Assembly: GCF_026262505.1 (NCBI RefSeq)
Contig: NC_067206.1
Location: 17,505,319 to 17,569,318, forward strand
DNA: 64,000 bases
Reading direction: 5' to 3'
Origin: Trichomonas vaginalis G3
Lineage: Eukaryota > Parabasalia > Trichomonadida > Trichomonadidae
Below are positions 1-9,281 of the stretch, piece after piece (the first letter of the stretch is position 1; each line of letters begins with the position of its first letter). The position numbers were made by a program, and so were the translations under genes. The notes under the pieces are model-generated. The model did no database searches, was not told the origin of the DNA, and saw nothing but the letters and a program-made list of their open reading frames with translations.

Positions 1-559
1 TTTGAAATTTTTATAAATTAAATTTTATATAACATAAAGCGTTATGAATTAGTATTTCCATATGAATTTTATCTCGAAAATAGTAATTCTATCCAGTTAT
101 ATTTCGGTTAATTTTGGAAATTTCTAGGAATACTTTAAGATAGTATGATTATATATAACTCTGCCTTCATGATTTATTTTAGCTTTCGCGCAAATATCAG
201 TTAACTTAACTCCATTATTTGATTTTGTGATGGCTTCACAAAGCCAATCAATATCAATCTCTTCTGGAGAATGTCTTCTCATCTAGAATATTTTCAATAC
301 TTTACATACAAACATTTTTATTTCTAAAAAACTTTTTAATTTTTTCTAGGATATATGAATGAAAATAGTTAGAACAAGATTTTGAAGCTCAAAACATTAA
401 AAATTATTAAAGATTTGTATAATATGATTAAAAATGGGAAATAATATGAGGCAATATAAAGGAATATGAATATTAAATAAATATATCTAAATAGAAAGAA
501 TCAGAAAAATCAAATTATTGGCGCCAAAAATGTCACCTTTTTGGTGAGCCATTTCGGTA
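1..559 (-). mobile_element. Relic of integrase-type TIR element (right part only)
   Basis: This is the right part of the ~1.04 kb relic seen complete at 9282-10317; its left part lies outside the window. The right terminus reads GCCATTTCGGTA and is followed by the 17-bp direct repeat at 564-580. A short minus-strand open frame (124-282, 52 codons plus stop) resembles the N-terminus of the integrase at 61846-63114. It is a fossil fragment with no catalytic core. Confidence 0.6.
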
Positions 560-647
560 TGAGATATGTACCAATGATATAGTAAAAAGAAAAATCATGG
601 CTCTCGATCAAAATAATGAGAAAAATAAACATGCTAAAATTTTTTTG

Positions 648-737
648 AAAATCAAGTTTTTTCCAGTGTTTTTCTAAATCCATCAAAGAGTTGATATTAG
701 ACCACCAAAGTTATATATGATATGAAGATACCATATG
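648..737. repeat. 90-bp direct repeat P, left copy
   Basis: This 90-bp block abuts the left end of MULE A and recurs without visible change just beyond its right end (3027-3116). The same pair is at 10406-10495/12658-12747, 20034-20123/22412-22501, 29778-29867/32036-32125, 39424-39513/41803-41892 and 49190-49279/51569-51658. In unit 7 only the left copy exists (57893-57982). It is far longer than the 8-11 bp target duplication normal for MULEs. Confidence 0.9.
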
Positions 738-949
738 GAGTGGGGGACAAACTCGCCCATTGTCACTTTTTCATTAACCTTAAACTTGTAATTTTCATTA
801 TTTTTAATTAACCTTATTTCTTTCCCAATTCCGGATTTATTTTATTCACTTACTATTAAAAGTCACATTTTAATAAAATATAATAATTTATTTATAGCAT
901 TTTTTACTATACTTTAATAAAAAATTAATTATAATAAATTAAATGTTTA

Positions 950-2392
950 TTAAATCAAATGTTTTCTTTGCAATAATATTTTTAATGTTGAGTAAACAAT
1001 GTTGGGATCAAGTGTATCATTTTTCAGACCTTTCTGAACAGCTTCAAGCATACTGATGCATTCGACTTTTTTAAATTGTGTCATTTCTTCGAAATCTCTT
1101 GTGACTTTTTTGATAACTTTAACACTTCTCTCTGAATCCAGACCTTTAATTTGCAACTTAATCAGGAATGAAGGAACAACACTGGAATATAACTCGATGA
1201 CAAGTTCATCGAGTCGAAGATTTCGCCTTTCTGGGAAGTACTGGTGCTTCAAAACCTTGAAATGTGATTCCGAGATGTTGTTTGTTCCATCTCCTTCATT
1301 TCTATAGCGAAGCATCCACCTGTCAAGATGATGGCGCCACTGTTGGTCAAAGTATTCACGGGCAGCAGGTTCCTCATTTAAAATTTCTTCTAAATTGTTG
1401 TAAACTTCATCATGATCAATTTCTTCCTCTTCAGAACCAAAGACCAATAACTTCATTAAGTTATAGAAAGTTTCGAAGTTGGAACGATCTTGAAACTTTT
1501 CAGCCTTTCTCATGACAGCGCGCAACACATGAACGCCACACCAAATGATCTGGCATAAGGGGATGGCTGTTTCAACAGCATTTGTGATTTGAGGTGCGCA
1601 GTCCATTGAAAAATAAGATGGTTCGCGATTGATGGAGCCAAAATATGCTGTGAGACAAACTTGTATATTTTCACTTGTGTCGGGCCAAACGAAAAAATAC
1701 AAAAACGGAAAAACAATTGATTCCGCGAATTTGCCAGTGACGGCATAAAATGGTATGCGAGAGCGCAAGAGCTTATAAGTGGAATCAATGTGATAAGTTT
1801 GTATTTGATGTGAAAAAGCATTTGCTTCGAATGGGGCGTAATAGAAAATCATACGATCTGGCTCGTGAATAAACTCGATGAGATCATCTGGAGAATGACT
1901 CTTAACCATGTCGACAAAAATTGCAAGAGATGTAACATCATCCGCTGAGAAACGGGTATTGATTGCATGAAGGCGTTTAGAAAACTTTTTTAAAGCATCT
2001 GTAGATTGTTGAAACATTTCCGGAATGATCCCACTATCAAATGGGATATTAAGATCTTTGAAACACCTTAATTGTGCGTAAACACGGTCTTGATTTGATT
2101 CAAAATATCTTGTTAAATAAGATCTATAAAAATATGATGTAATTTGTTGTGATTTGTTTGGAAAAGGGGCAGAATGATTGTGGGTGTTAATACATTTTCG
2201 TATGTGGTACTTGTCATCGGGAAGTGTATCAACAAGGAAGCGACATGGACAATTCGGCCACTTACAATTAAATTGGATTTGATTTCTTTCTTTCCTAGTT
2301 TTATATGAATAACTACAACCTGCTTGGATTTCTTGTTGCACTCGATACTTAAGCAACTCGATATATGTGAGTTCGTGATCTTGGATCTGCAT
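950..2392 (-). CDS. MULE transposase, 480 aa, looks whole
   Basis: This DDE transposase of the Mutator superfamily would bind the element's terminal repeats and cut and move it. Residues ~41-74 form a putative WRKY/GCM1-like zinc finger (C43, C48, H71, H73, with C50 and C67 nearby). The catalytic core runs from ~195 to 385: D203 in HIDSTYK, D264 in FSMDCAP, the MULE-typical C285-x2-H288 pair in WCGVH, and E375 in NNISESHF. An acidic stretch EEEEIDHDE lies at ~321-329. The ATG is supported by a trichomonad-type initiator a few bases upstream. The stop TAA is followed by TAAAC, giving a TAATAAA context. The same protein is encoded without change at 30080-31522 and 39726-41168. The family is confident; activity is not shown. 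Confidence 0.93.
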   Translation of the reverse strand: MQIQDHELTYIELLKYRVQQEIQAGCSYSYKTRKERNQIQFNCKWPNCPCRFLVDTLPDDKYHIRKCINTHNHSAPFPNKSQQITSYFYRSYLTRYFESNQDRVYAQLRCFKDLNIPFDSGIIPEMFQQSTDALKKFSKRLHAINTRFSADDVTSLAIFVDMVKSHSPDDLIEFIHEPDRMIFYYAPFEANAFSHQIQTYHIDSTYKLLRSRIPFYAVTGKFAESIVFPFLYFFVWPDTSENIQVCLTAYFGSINREPSYFSMDCAPQITNAVETAIPLCQIIWCGVHVLRAVMRKAEKFQDRSNFETFYNLMKLLVFGSEEEEIDHDEVYNNLEEILNEEPAAREYFDQQWRHHLDRWMLRYRNEGDGTNNISESHFKVLKHQYFPERRNLRLDELVIELYSSVVPSFLIKLQIKGLDSERSVKVIKKVTRDFEEMTQFKKVECISMLEAVQKGLKNDTLDPNIVYSTLKILLQRKHLI

Positions 2393-2395
2393 TAA

Positions 2396-2400
2396 AATGA
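2396..2400 (-). promoter_or_regulatory. Initiator (Inr)-like motif of MULE transposase
   Basis: On the minus strand TCATT lies a few bases before the ATG (TCATTTTAATG). It fits the trichomonad Inr consensus TCA-Py-(T/A), where A is the transcription start. The same motif precedes every MULE copy, for example 5078-5082 on the plus strand. Confidence 0.6.
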
Positions 2401-2553
2401 AATGATTTGAAAGAATAAAGAATTTTGAATATATTGGTCTTATTTTGATAAGCTTGGTCGTGTTTTGAATAGCTTGGCCATCTAATTCAATTATGATCTT
2501 TGAAAATTAGGTGAAATAAAACTAAACATAAATGTAAAACTAGGGATATGAAA

Positions 2554-2882
2554 TTTTGGTTGTACACCACTTGTATGTGCCGGATACCATTGTGTCAAAT
2601 TTTTTCTGAAATTAACTTTAAAAGTACTAAGTAAGATCATGAGATATAGCAATATATGTTTAAACTAACTTATATTTTGGTTGTACACCACTTGTATGTG
2701 CCGGATACCATTGTGTCAAATTTTTTCTGAAATTAACTTTAAAAGTACTAAGTAAGATCATGAGATATAGCAATATATGTTTAAACTAACTTATATTTTG
2801 GTTGTACACCACTTGTATGTGCCGGATACCATTGTGTCAAATTTTTTCTGAAATTAACTTTAAAAGTACTAAGTAAGATCAT
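2554..2882. repeat. 121-bp tandem repeat, 2.7 copies, in MULE A
   Basis: Copies start at 2554, 2675 and 2796, each with TTTTGGTTGTACACCACTTG; the last is cut at GATCAT. The block lies between the transposase 5' end and the right terminus of the MULE. Copy number varies between MULE copies: 3 here and in A of units 3, 5 and 6 and B of unit 6; 2 in A of units 2 and 4; 1 in the other B copies and in unit 7. Confidence 0.92.
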
Positions 2883-3026
2883 TTGTTTTTGCATAATATA
2901 ATGCCAATATGGTTTCTTTTGATTTTATTTCATTTATAAGCAAATCAGATTTACCCAAAAACTCCACTCCATAAGCGTTCATTTGCTAAATTAAAAAGTG
3001 ACAATGGGCTAGTCTGTTCCTTTCTC

Positions 3027-3116
3027 AAAATCAAGTTTTTTCCAGTGTTTTTCTAAATCCATCAAAGAGTTGATATTAGACCACCAAAGTTATATATGAT
3101 ATGAAGATACCATATG
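3027..3116. repeat. 90-bp direct repeat P, right copy
   Basis: This matches 648-737 base for base by eye. It begins immediately after the CCTTTCTC terminus of MULE A and ends CATATG, followed by spacer sequence. Confidence 0.9.
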
Positions 3117-3389
3117 TGATTCTAAATGATGTATATTAATCGAAAAAATATATTCCTGTAAAGAAAAAAATAAGTTTTTATTAATTTGGAGGATTAGCCA
3201 ATTGATAGAACTCTCAGAAAAAATTGAGAACTTTTTAATCCTCGTAGTGCACCCTTAAGTGAAAAGGTCGCAATTAAATTCAAGAACAATGATCAATAAT
3301 AGGCATTTTAAAATATTATAAATCATTACCCTTATTTATATTATTACTTTTTTTTCGAAGATATCTAAAGCTTGCTATATGAAATATAG
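3117..3389. other. Spacer between MULE A and MULE B, no gene seen
   Basis: 273 bp of AT-rich sequence with no convincing open frame. It contains a hairpin-forming stretch: GAGGATTA at 3189-3196 pairs with TAATCCTC at 3236-3243, and TCTCA/TGAGA forms an inner stem. The spacer recurs in units 2-6. Confidence 0.7.
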
Positions 3390-3519
3390 GAGAAAGGGAC
3401 AGACTAGCCCATTGTCACTTTTTAATTTAGCAAATGAACGCTTATGGAGTGGAGTTTTTGGGTAAATCTGATTTGCTTATAAATGAAATAAAATCAAAAG
3501 AAACCATATTGGCATTATA

Positions 3520-4821
3520 TAGGGTGTCCAAAGGTGTGTTTAGCACAAACCTGAATACTGCGAATAGAAATAAACAAGTTACATATATATAAAGTTTATT
3601 TAAATATAATCACCATTGGATTCAATCACGCGTTCGCAGCGATCGATCCAGGCTTGAAAGACACGCTTTAAATCATCATGAGAAAATTGCTCAAATTGCT
3701 CTCTTACAAAATTTTCAAGATCATCTGGACTCGCGAATTCGCGTCCTTCAGCTCTCTTTTTAGCGTGCCGAATAAATAAAAGTCAGAGGGTGCAATATCA
3801 GGTGAATAAATTGGGTTTGGAACAACTTTGACATTGTTTCCACCAAGTAATTCATTACCTTATGACTTTTGTGAACTCTTGAATTATCAAAATGAATTGC
3901 AAACTTTTGTTTTTGTTGTTTGGATTTCTCAAACTCATCAGAATTGATAATTTGAGTAAGAACATTGTCAATTAGATACTGAGCATTCATCGTATTAGGT
4001 TTTTGAAGAATATCAATTGCGATGATGCCATTCACGCCCCAAAAAACCGACAACATCATCATTGGTGTGTCAATTTTTTTCTTCGGGAATGTTTGCGGAT
4101 TTTCATCCTTCGGGATCCACATGATTTTGGCTTCTGTTGCATAGTGAAACCAAGACTCGTCCCCTGTTACTAAAAAGCGAAACTTCTTGGATTGATATGC
4201 ACCCAATATAGAGAGGAGCTCTTTCGAAGATTGGACTCTAGATTTTTTTTGAACTGAATTAAGGTTGTGCGGAACCCAACGTGTATACGCTAGTTTGTAG
4301 TTCAAATAATTGTGCAGATAATAACTGACTGTTGTACGTGGTATCTTTGTCATCTCCTCTATCCTTCTGAGTGATGCTCTTGGGTCTTCATCTAGCGCTT
4401 GAAGAATTGCTTTGATTTTTCTTTGATCCGGCGATTTTTTGTCAATTTTTATGATGGGCGCCTTTTTGTTCATGAAGTGATACATCCTAACATGATACGT
4501 TACAGTGGAATAGCTAGGAGCATCCATACCGAAGCATTTTACCAATGTCTCGTAGATTTTTTTACAGTCTTTGCATTTTTTTGCAAGAGCGAGGATGTTT
4601 TCTTTATGATTCATTAAAAAAATGAAAAAAATCCCGCCAAAATTTCCCGCGAAACCGCCTCTTGTCTCAAAATTCATTTTATATCCCGGCATGGCGCCAA
4701 AATACAACTTACTCATCATATACATATATTCATATTTTTTATTATATATTTATAATCAGCATATATCTCCTTTAATAGTCTCATATAGAGCGCTGTGCTA
4801 AACGCACCTTTGGACACCCTA
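3520..4821 (-). mobile_element. mariner transposon (Tvmar-like), unit 1
   Basis: The terminal inverted repeats start TAGGGTGTCCAAAGGTG at both ends and extend about 28 bp with one mismatch. The target is TA: flanks read GGCATTATA and TATTATGCA, and the uninterrupted site GGCATTATATTATGCA exists in MULE A copies and in MULE B of unit 6. Length is 1302 bp here and 1304 bp in units 4 and 5. Confidence 0.95.
3600..4614 (-). pseudogene. mariner transposase, frameshifted copy
   Basis: Compared with the whole copy at 32609-33625, this one lacks one T in a T-run near 3760 and one T in a run near 3832, so the C-terminal part, including the third catalytic Asp, falls out of frame. Both are homopolymer losses and could be assembly errors. 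The rest is alignable throughout. Confidence 0.85.
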
Positions 4822-5085
4822 TATTATGCAAAAACAAATGATCTTACTTAGTACTTTTAAAGTTAATTTCAGAAAAAATTTGACACAATGGTATCCGGCA
4901 CATACAAGTGGTGTACAACCAAAATTTCATATCCCTAGTTTTACATTTATGTTTAGTTTTATTTCACCTAATTTTCAAAGATCATAATTGAATTAGATGG
5001 CCAAGCTATTCAAAACACGACCAAGCTTATCAAAATAAGACCAATATATTCAAAATTCTTTATTCTTTCAAATCATTTCATTTTA

Positions 5086-6406
5086 ATGCAGATCCAAGAT
5101 CACGAACTCACATATATCGAGTTGCTTAAGTATCGAGTGCAACAAGAAATCCAAGCAGGTTGTAGTTATTCATATAAAACTAGGAAAGAAAGAAATCAAA
5201 TCCAATTTAATTGTAAGTGGCCGAATTGTCCATGTCGCTTCCTTGTTGATACACTTCCCGATGACAAGTACCACATACGAAAATGTATTAACACCCACAA
5301 TCATTCTGCCCCTTTTCCAAACAAATCACAACAAATTACATCATATTTTTATAGATCTTATTTAACAAGATATTTTGAATCAAATCAAGACCGTGTTTAC
5401 GCACAATTAAGGTGTTTCAAAGATCTTAATATCCCATTTGATAGTGGGATCATTCCGGAAATGTTTCAACAATCTACAGATGCTTTAAAAAAGTTTTCTA
5501 AACGCCTTCATGCAATCAATACCCGTTTCTCAGCGGATGATGTTACATCTCTTGCAATTTTTGTCGACATGGTTAAGAGTCATTCTCCAGATGATCTCAT
5601 CGAGTTTATTCACGAGCCAGATCGTATGATTTTCTATTACGCCCCATTCGAAGCAAATGCTTTTTCACATCAAATACAAACTTATCACATTGATTCCACT
5701 TATAAGCTCTTGCGCTCTCGCATACCATTTTATGCCGTCACTGGCAAATTCGCGGAATCAATTGTTTTTCCGTTTTTGTATTTTTTCGTTTGGCCCGACA
5801 CAAGTGAAAATATACAAGTTTGTCTCACAGCATATTTTGGCTCCATCAATCGCGAACCATCTTATTTTTCAATGGACTGCGCACCTCAAATCACAAATGC
5901 TGTTGAAACAGCCATCCCCTTATGCCAGATCATTTGGTGTGGCGTTCATGTGTTGCGCGCTGTCATGAGAAAGGCTGAAAAGTTTCAAGATCGTTCCAAC
6001 TTCGAAACTTTCTATAACTTAATGAAGTTATTGGTCTTTGGTTCTGAAGAGGAAGAAATTGATCATGATGAAGTTTACAACAATTTAGAAGAAATTTTAA
6101 ATGAGGAACCTGCTGCCCGTGAATACTTTGACCAACAGTGGCGCCATCATCTTGACAGGTGGATGCTTCGCTATAGAAATGAAGGAGATGGAACAAACAA
6201 CATCTCGGAATCACATTTCAAGGTTTTGAAGCACCAGTACTTCCCAGAAAGGCGAAATCTTCGACTCGATGAACTTGTCATCGAGTTATATTCCAGTGTT
6301 GTTCCTTCATTCCTGATTAAGTTGCAAATTAAAGGTCTGGATTCAGAGAGAAGTGTTAAAGTTATCAAAAAGTCACAAGAGATTTCGAAGAAATGACACA
6401 ATTTAA
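5086..6406 (+). pseudogene. MULE transposase B, N-terminal part, interrupted by Kolobok
   Basis: It matches the 480-aa MULE transposase from Met1 to about residue 440, where the TTAA insertion of Kolobok splits the gene. All catalytic residues and the zinc finger lie in this part. One A is missing in an A-run near 6370, giving a slightly earlier stop (frame ends at 6396) than in the other B copies. An Inr-like TCATT at 5078-5082 precedes the ATG. Confidence 0.9.
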
Positions 6407-8832
6407 GGATGGGCACTCATAGGCTCCTGACAGCATAAAAATGTTATTATCTCACAATATAAAAGGAATCATAGGAATCTACAACTATATCTATATTGTT
6501 GGAAGACTTCTTAATGTATCATCCATATAAGTTATATCAATAACTCCATTATGTTATATGATTGTAATCATATTTTCGTTTCATGTTCAAAAACATTAAA
6601 ATCATACTAACTATATGAGTATTATATTTAGGAAGCTGATATATAGATATGATAAAATGCTAGGTTTTGTGATTAAGAATATATACTTATCTTTTAGAAA
6701 ATAATACTTTTATAAAAAATTATATCTTATATAATCTAAAAATTTTGGACAATTAAAAAACATTAATTAAAAATAGAAGGTGAAAGTGTTTATTCAAAGA
6801 AGGTGCAAGATTATGATGTTTTGAGGGTGAAATAAATTTAATAATTATTTATGTGATTTAAGAGTAATACGATCATCGGTAGCTTGAAGACCTCTCTTTA
6901 TAGCTCTTAATGCCGCAAACTTTTTTTGAACTTGCTTTGAATTTTTGAATGCTTTGATTAAATCTTTTGTTGTATCATACATTCCGAAATATCTGTTCAT
7001 CATTTCTGGCATTGTTGGTAAATTTAACCTGTATCTTGTTGCTACAATCGTTTCAAACATACTTTCATTGAAATGCAATATTGTGACTGCCATCCTAATT
7101 GGCCAAGAAGCATGCCAATTAATATTTTTATTAGCAAGCATTGCTTTGATATGGTTTATCGATTCAACTACTTGAGTTGAATGAATCTTTTTTACCATAT
7201 CAAAGATTTTTACGGTATCTTCGAGGAATTTTTTAAGTGTTTTTATAGCAGTTTTATTTTTTGCATATTTCCATGGTTTAATCATCTTGCATTTTTCAGG
7301 ATCTGGACAAAATTTATGATTTCCGGCATAATGTTTAGCGGAATTCAACCATAAAAACTTCTTTGTTTTAATTGACATATGTGTGTCATTGAGAAGTTGC
7401 CTAAGCCAACGCAATAAATTCTTTGAAATGCTAGATAAGATTCTGAATTCTGGCAGTTTGAGCTTTTTCTGTATATTGTTAAGAAAATGTCCAGGATCTC
7501 TGTATTCTCTGATACCTTTGAACGTATTTTGGATTGTAGAAACAATTTTGACATCGCCATCATGCACAAAAAAATTTACACGTTTTTCATTATTCCAACG
7601 CTTCAGCATTCTTTTTAAGCCTTCAAATTCCATTTCATTTGATTTTCCGTTGAAATTACCTTTGAAATTTTTAAAATATTTAGATATCACTTCCCAATCT
7701 ACAATTTTTTTGAGTTTCTCTTCTACAAATTGTACATAGCAAAACATTGCATTTCTTCTCTGACTCCAAGAACCGTCAAACAAAAGTCCCGAACATTTTC
7801 TCATTCGAGATTTCCAATAATTAACAGATTCTCTGGCAACTTCTATGATAACACGACCAACCTTTTCTTGGACTCGATGAAATGTAGCTTCTGACGGAAC
7901 TTTGATGTTATTCAGCATGAATTGAAATTCTGATTGGCAAAATGTAGCGCCGCTCAATAATACAGATAGCACAAATTCAACAGTGTTGACGACATATGGC
8001 TCACCCTATTTTTCGCGCTTTGAACTAAGTTCTTTATACGCTTTGCAACTGCTTTTTGTTCGCCGCGGCATGAAAAATGAAGAATAACTTGACGGTTTCT
8101 TGAACAAATGGTCGCACATTCAAATATTGTGATGTACGATCAGGATAAAAGAATGTTGTTGCCTGAATTTAGAAAATAGCAAAATTTCAATTTACGCAAT
8201 CGAGATATAACTTGATCGTTTGAGCGATAACCATGGCACCCATAGTATTATTGAAAGTACTCATACTTACAATTATTTTCTCCCATAGGAATATTGTTCA
8301 ATATACTTCACCTATAGAGGAAATCTCGAAAAAAATAAATCGAATTTTTTCAAAAATTACAAAAATCAATTTTCAAAGATGTTCGAAAAATAACATTATA
8401 TACGCATCAAATCAAAGCATTATATGGAGCATTATAATTCTATATATGATTGTCCATCTTGCTGTTGTGCTATTTTTTTAAACAATAATTTCATTGTTGA
8501 AATTAAATTTGCAATTTCAGTAAAAATTGTGACCCATCATTTTGAATATAATTGAATTAATACATTTATTGTCAGAATATTATATACCAAATATTAGACT
8601 TCCACATGAATCCTGGTATGATATTATAAGTATTGCAAAATTAGAAAAAAATATGCTCATGATATACTAAAATTCATGTTTCAAGGTTAACTTATAAATA
8701 AAATAAGTTCGAGAAATGCATCACTAAATATTTGAGCTTGTGCACTATAATGCTATATAATAGTCTTCACTGTTTTTAATATATTGACTTTGCTAGACTT
8801 GATTTTTTCATCACCCTAATGAGTGCCCATCC
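6407..8832 (-). mobile_element. Kolobok-type DNA transposon, unit 1
   Basis: The insertion point is clear because MULE A gives the empty site: TTAA is duplicated at 6403-6406 and 8833-8836. Both termini begin GGATGGGCACTCAT (14 bp perfect), then diverge (AGG versus TAGG). The 2426-bp element carries one transposase gene on the minus strand. About 420 bp of AT-rich non-coding DNA lie to its left and about 700 bp to its right; nothing further was recognised in either. Confidence 0.85.
6845..8119 (-). pseudogene. Kolobok-type transposase, N-terminal frame disturbed
   Basis: It equals the 424-aa protein at 35857-37131 except for a missing T near 8005 (GGCTCACCC versus GGCTCTACCC) and an extra T near 8055, so a short N-terminal stretch is out of frame while the DDE core is intact. 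It carries the variant set Q197, T361, G379. Confidence 0.82.
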
Positions 8833-8957
8833 TTAAAAAAGTCGAATGCATCAGTATGCTTGAAGCTGTTCAGAAAGGTCTGAAAAATGATACACTTGAT
8901 CCCAACATTGTTTACTCAACATTAAAAATATTATTGCAAAGAAAACATTTGATTTAA
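8833..8957 (+). pseudogene. MULE transposase B, C-terminal remnant
   Basis: This is the last ~40 codons of the MULE transposase, resuming after Kolobok with the repeated TTAA and ending at the normal TAA. It has no start of its own. Confidence 0.9.
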
Positions 8958-9169
8958 TAAACATTTAATTTATTATAATTAATTTTTTATTAAAGTATAG
9001 TAAAAAATGCTATAAATAAATTATTATATTTTATTAAAATGTGACTTTTAATAGTAAGTGAATAAAATAAATCCGGAATTGGGAAAGAAATAAGGTTAAT
9101 TAAAAATAATGAAAATTACAAGTTTAAGGTTAATGAAAAAGTGACAATGGGCGAGTTTGTCCCCCACTC

Positions 9170-9179
9170 TGCAGGTCAT
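9170..9179. repeat. Half of a split MULE target-site duplication
   Basis: TGCAGGTCAT follows the right terminus of MULE B in every unit (18803, 28549, 38185, 47950, 56654). Its reverse complement ATGACCTGCA follows the last MULE at 60021-60030. Ten bp is a normal MULE target duplication length. Confidence 0.8.
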
Positions 9180-9281
9180 GAAATTTTTGGGCCTTTTTTA
9201 GGTTCTTGAAAAACGAGTTTTTTTTGAAAATAAATTGCATAAATAGCATCATCATATATGTACCAATGATATGGTGTTTCG

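Larger units (their letters stand above)
738..3026 (-). mobile_element. MULE (Mutator-like) transposon, copy A, unit 1
   Basis: The termini are inverted repeats of about 34 bp. The left begins GAGTGGGGGACAAACTCG; the inverted right begins GAGAAAGGAACAGACTAG; both continue with GCCCATTGTCACTTTTT. The element is 2289 bp. It holds one transposase gene and a 121-bp tandem repeat between the gene's 5' end and the right terminus. Target duplication for this insertion is unclear because the flanks are the 90-bp P repeats. Confidence 0.9.
3390..9169 (+). mobile_element. MULE transposon, copy B, unit 1, with two nested insertions
   Basis: The left terminus reads GAGAAAGGGACAGACTAG; the right is the inverse of GAGTGGGGGACAAACTCG. 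It is the same element as copy A in the opposite direction. A mariner (3520-4821) sits ~130 bp from the left end and a Kolobok-type element (6407-8832) sits in the transposase gene. Without both insertions it would be about 2.05 kb, with a single 121-bp repeat copy next to the mariner. The right flank is TGCAGGTCAT; the left flank (ATATAG) does not match it, so recombination has exchanged flanks. Confidence 0.9.

Noticed and set aside
1264-1515. Plus-strand frames of 83-103 codons within the MULE genes, repeated in each unit
   Set aside because: They are antisense or alternative-frame shadows of the MULE transposase; they recur only because the gene recurs.
3188-3256. tRNA-like fold (TAGCCAATTGATAGA resembles an A box, with an anticodon-like hairpin)
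   Set aside because: The anticodon-like loop would be 8 nt, there is no convincing T arm or B box, and the outer stem pairs where a T arm should be.
8233-8481. 82-codon plus-strand frame starting MAPIVLLKVLIL in Kolobok of unit 1
   Set aside because: In the other units the same stretch stops after about 34 codons, so the long frame exists only in unit 1 and is not conserved.
6407-8832. piggyBac assignment on the basis of TTAA
   Set aside because: Termini do not begin with the usual piggyBac CCY motif, and the transposase motifs (DGSW, M-E-x-E-G, VVESIN) fit Kolobok better.
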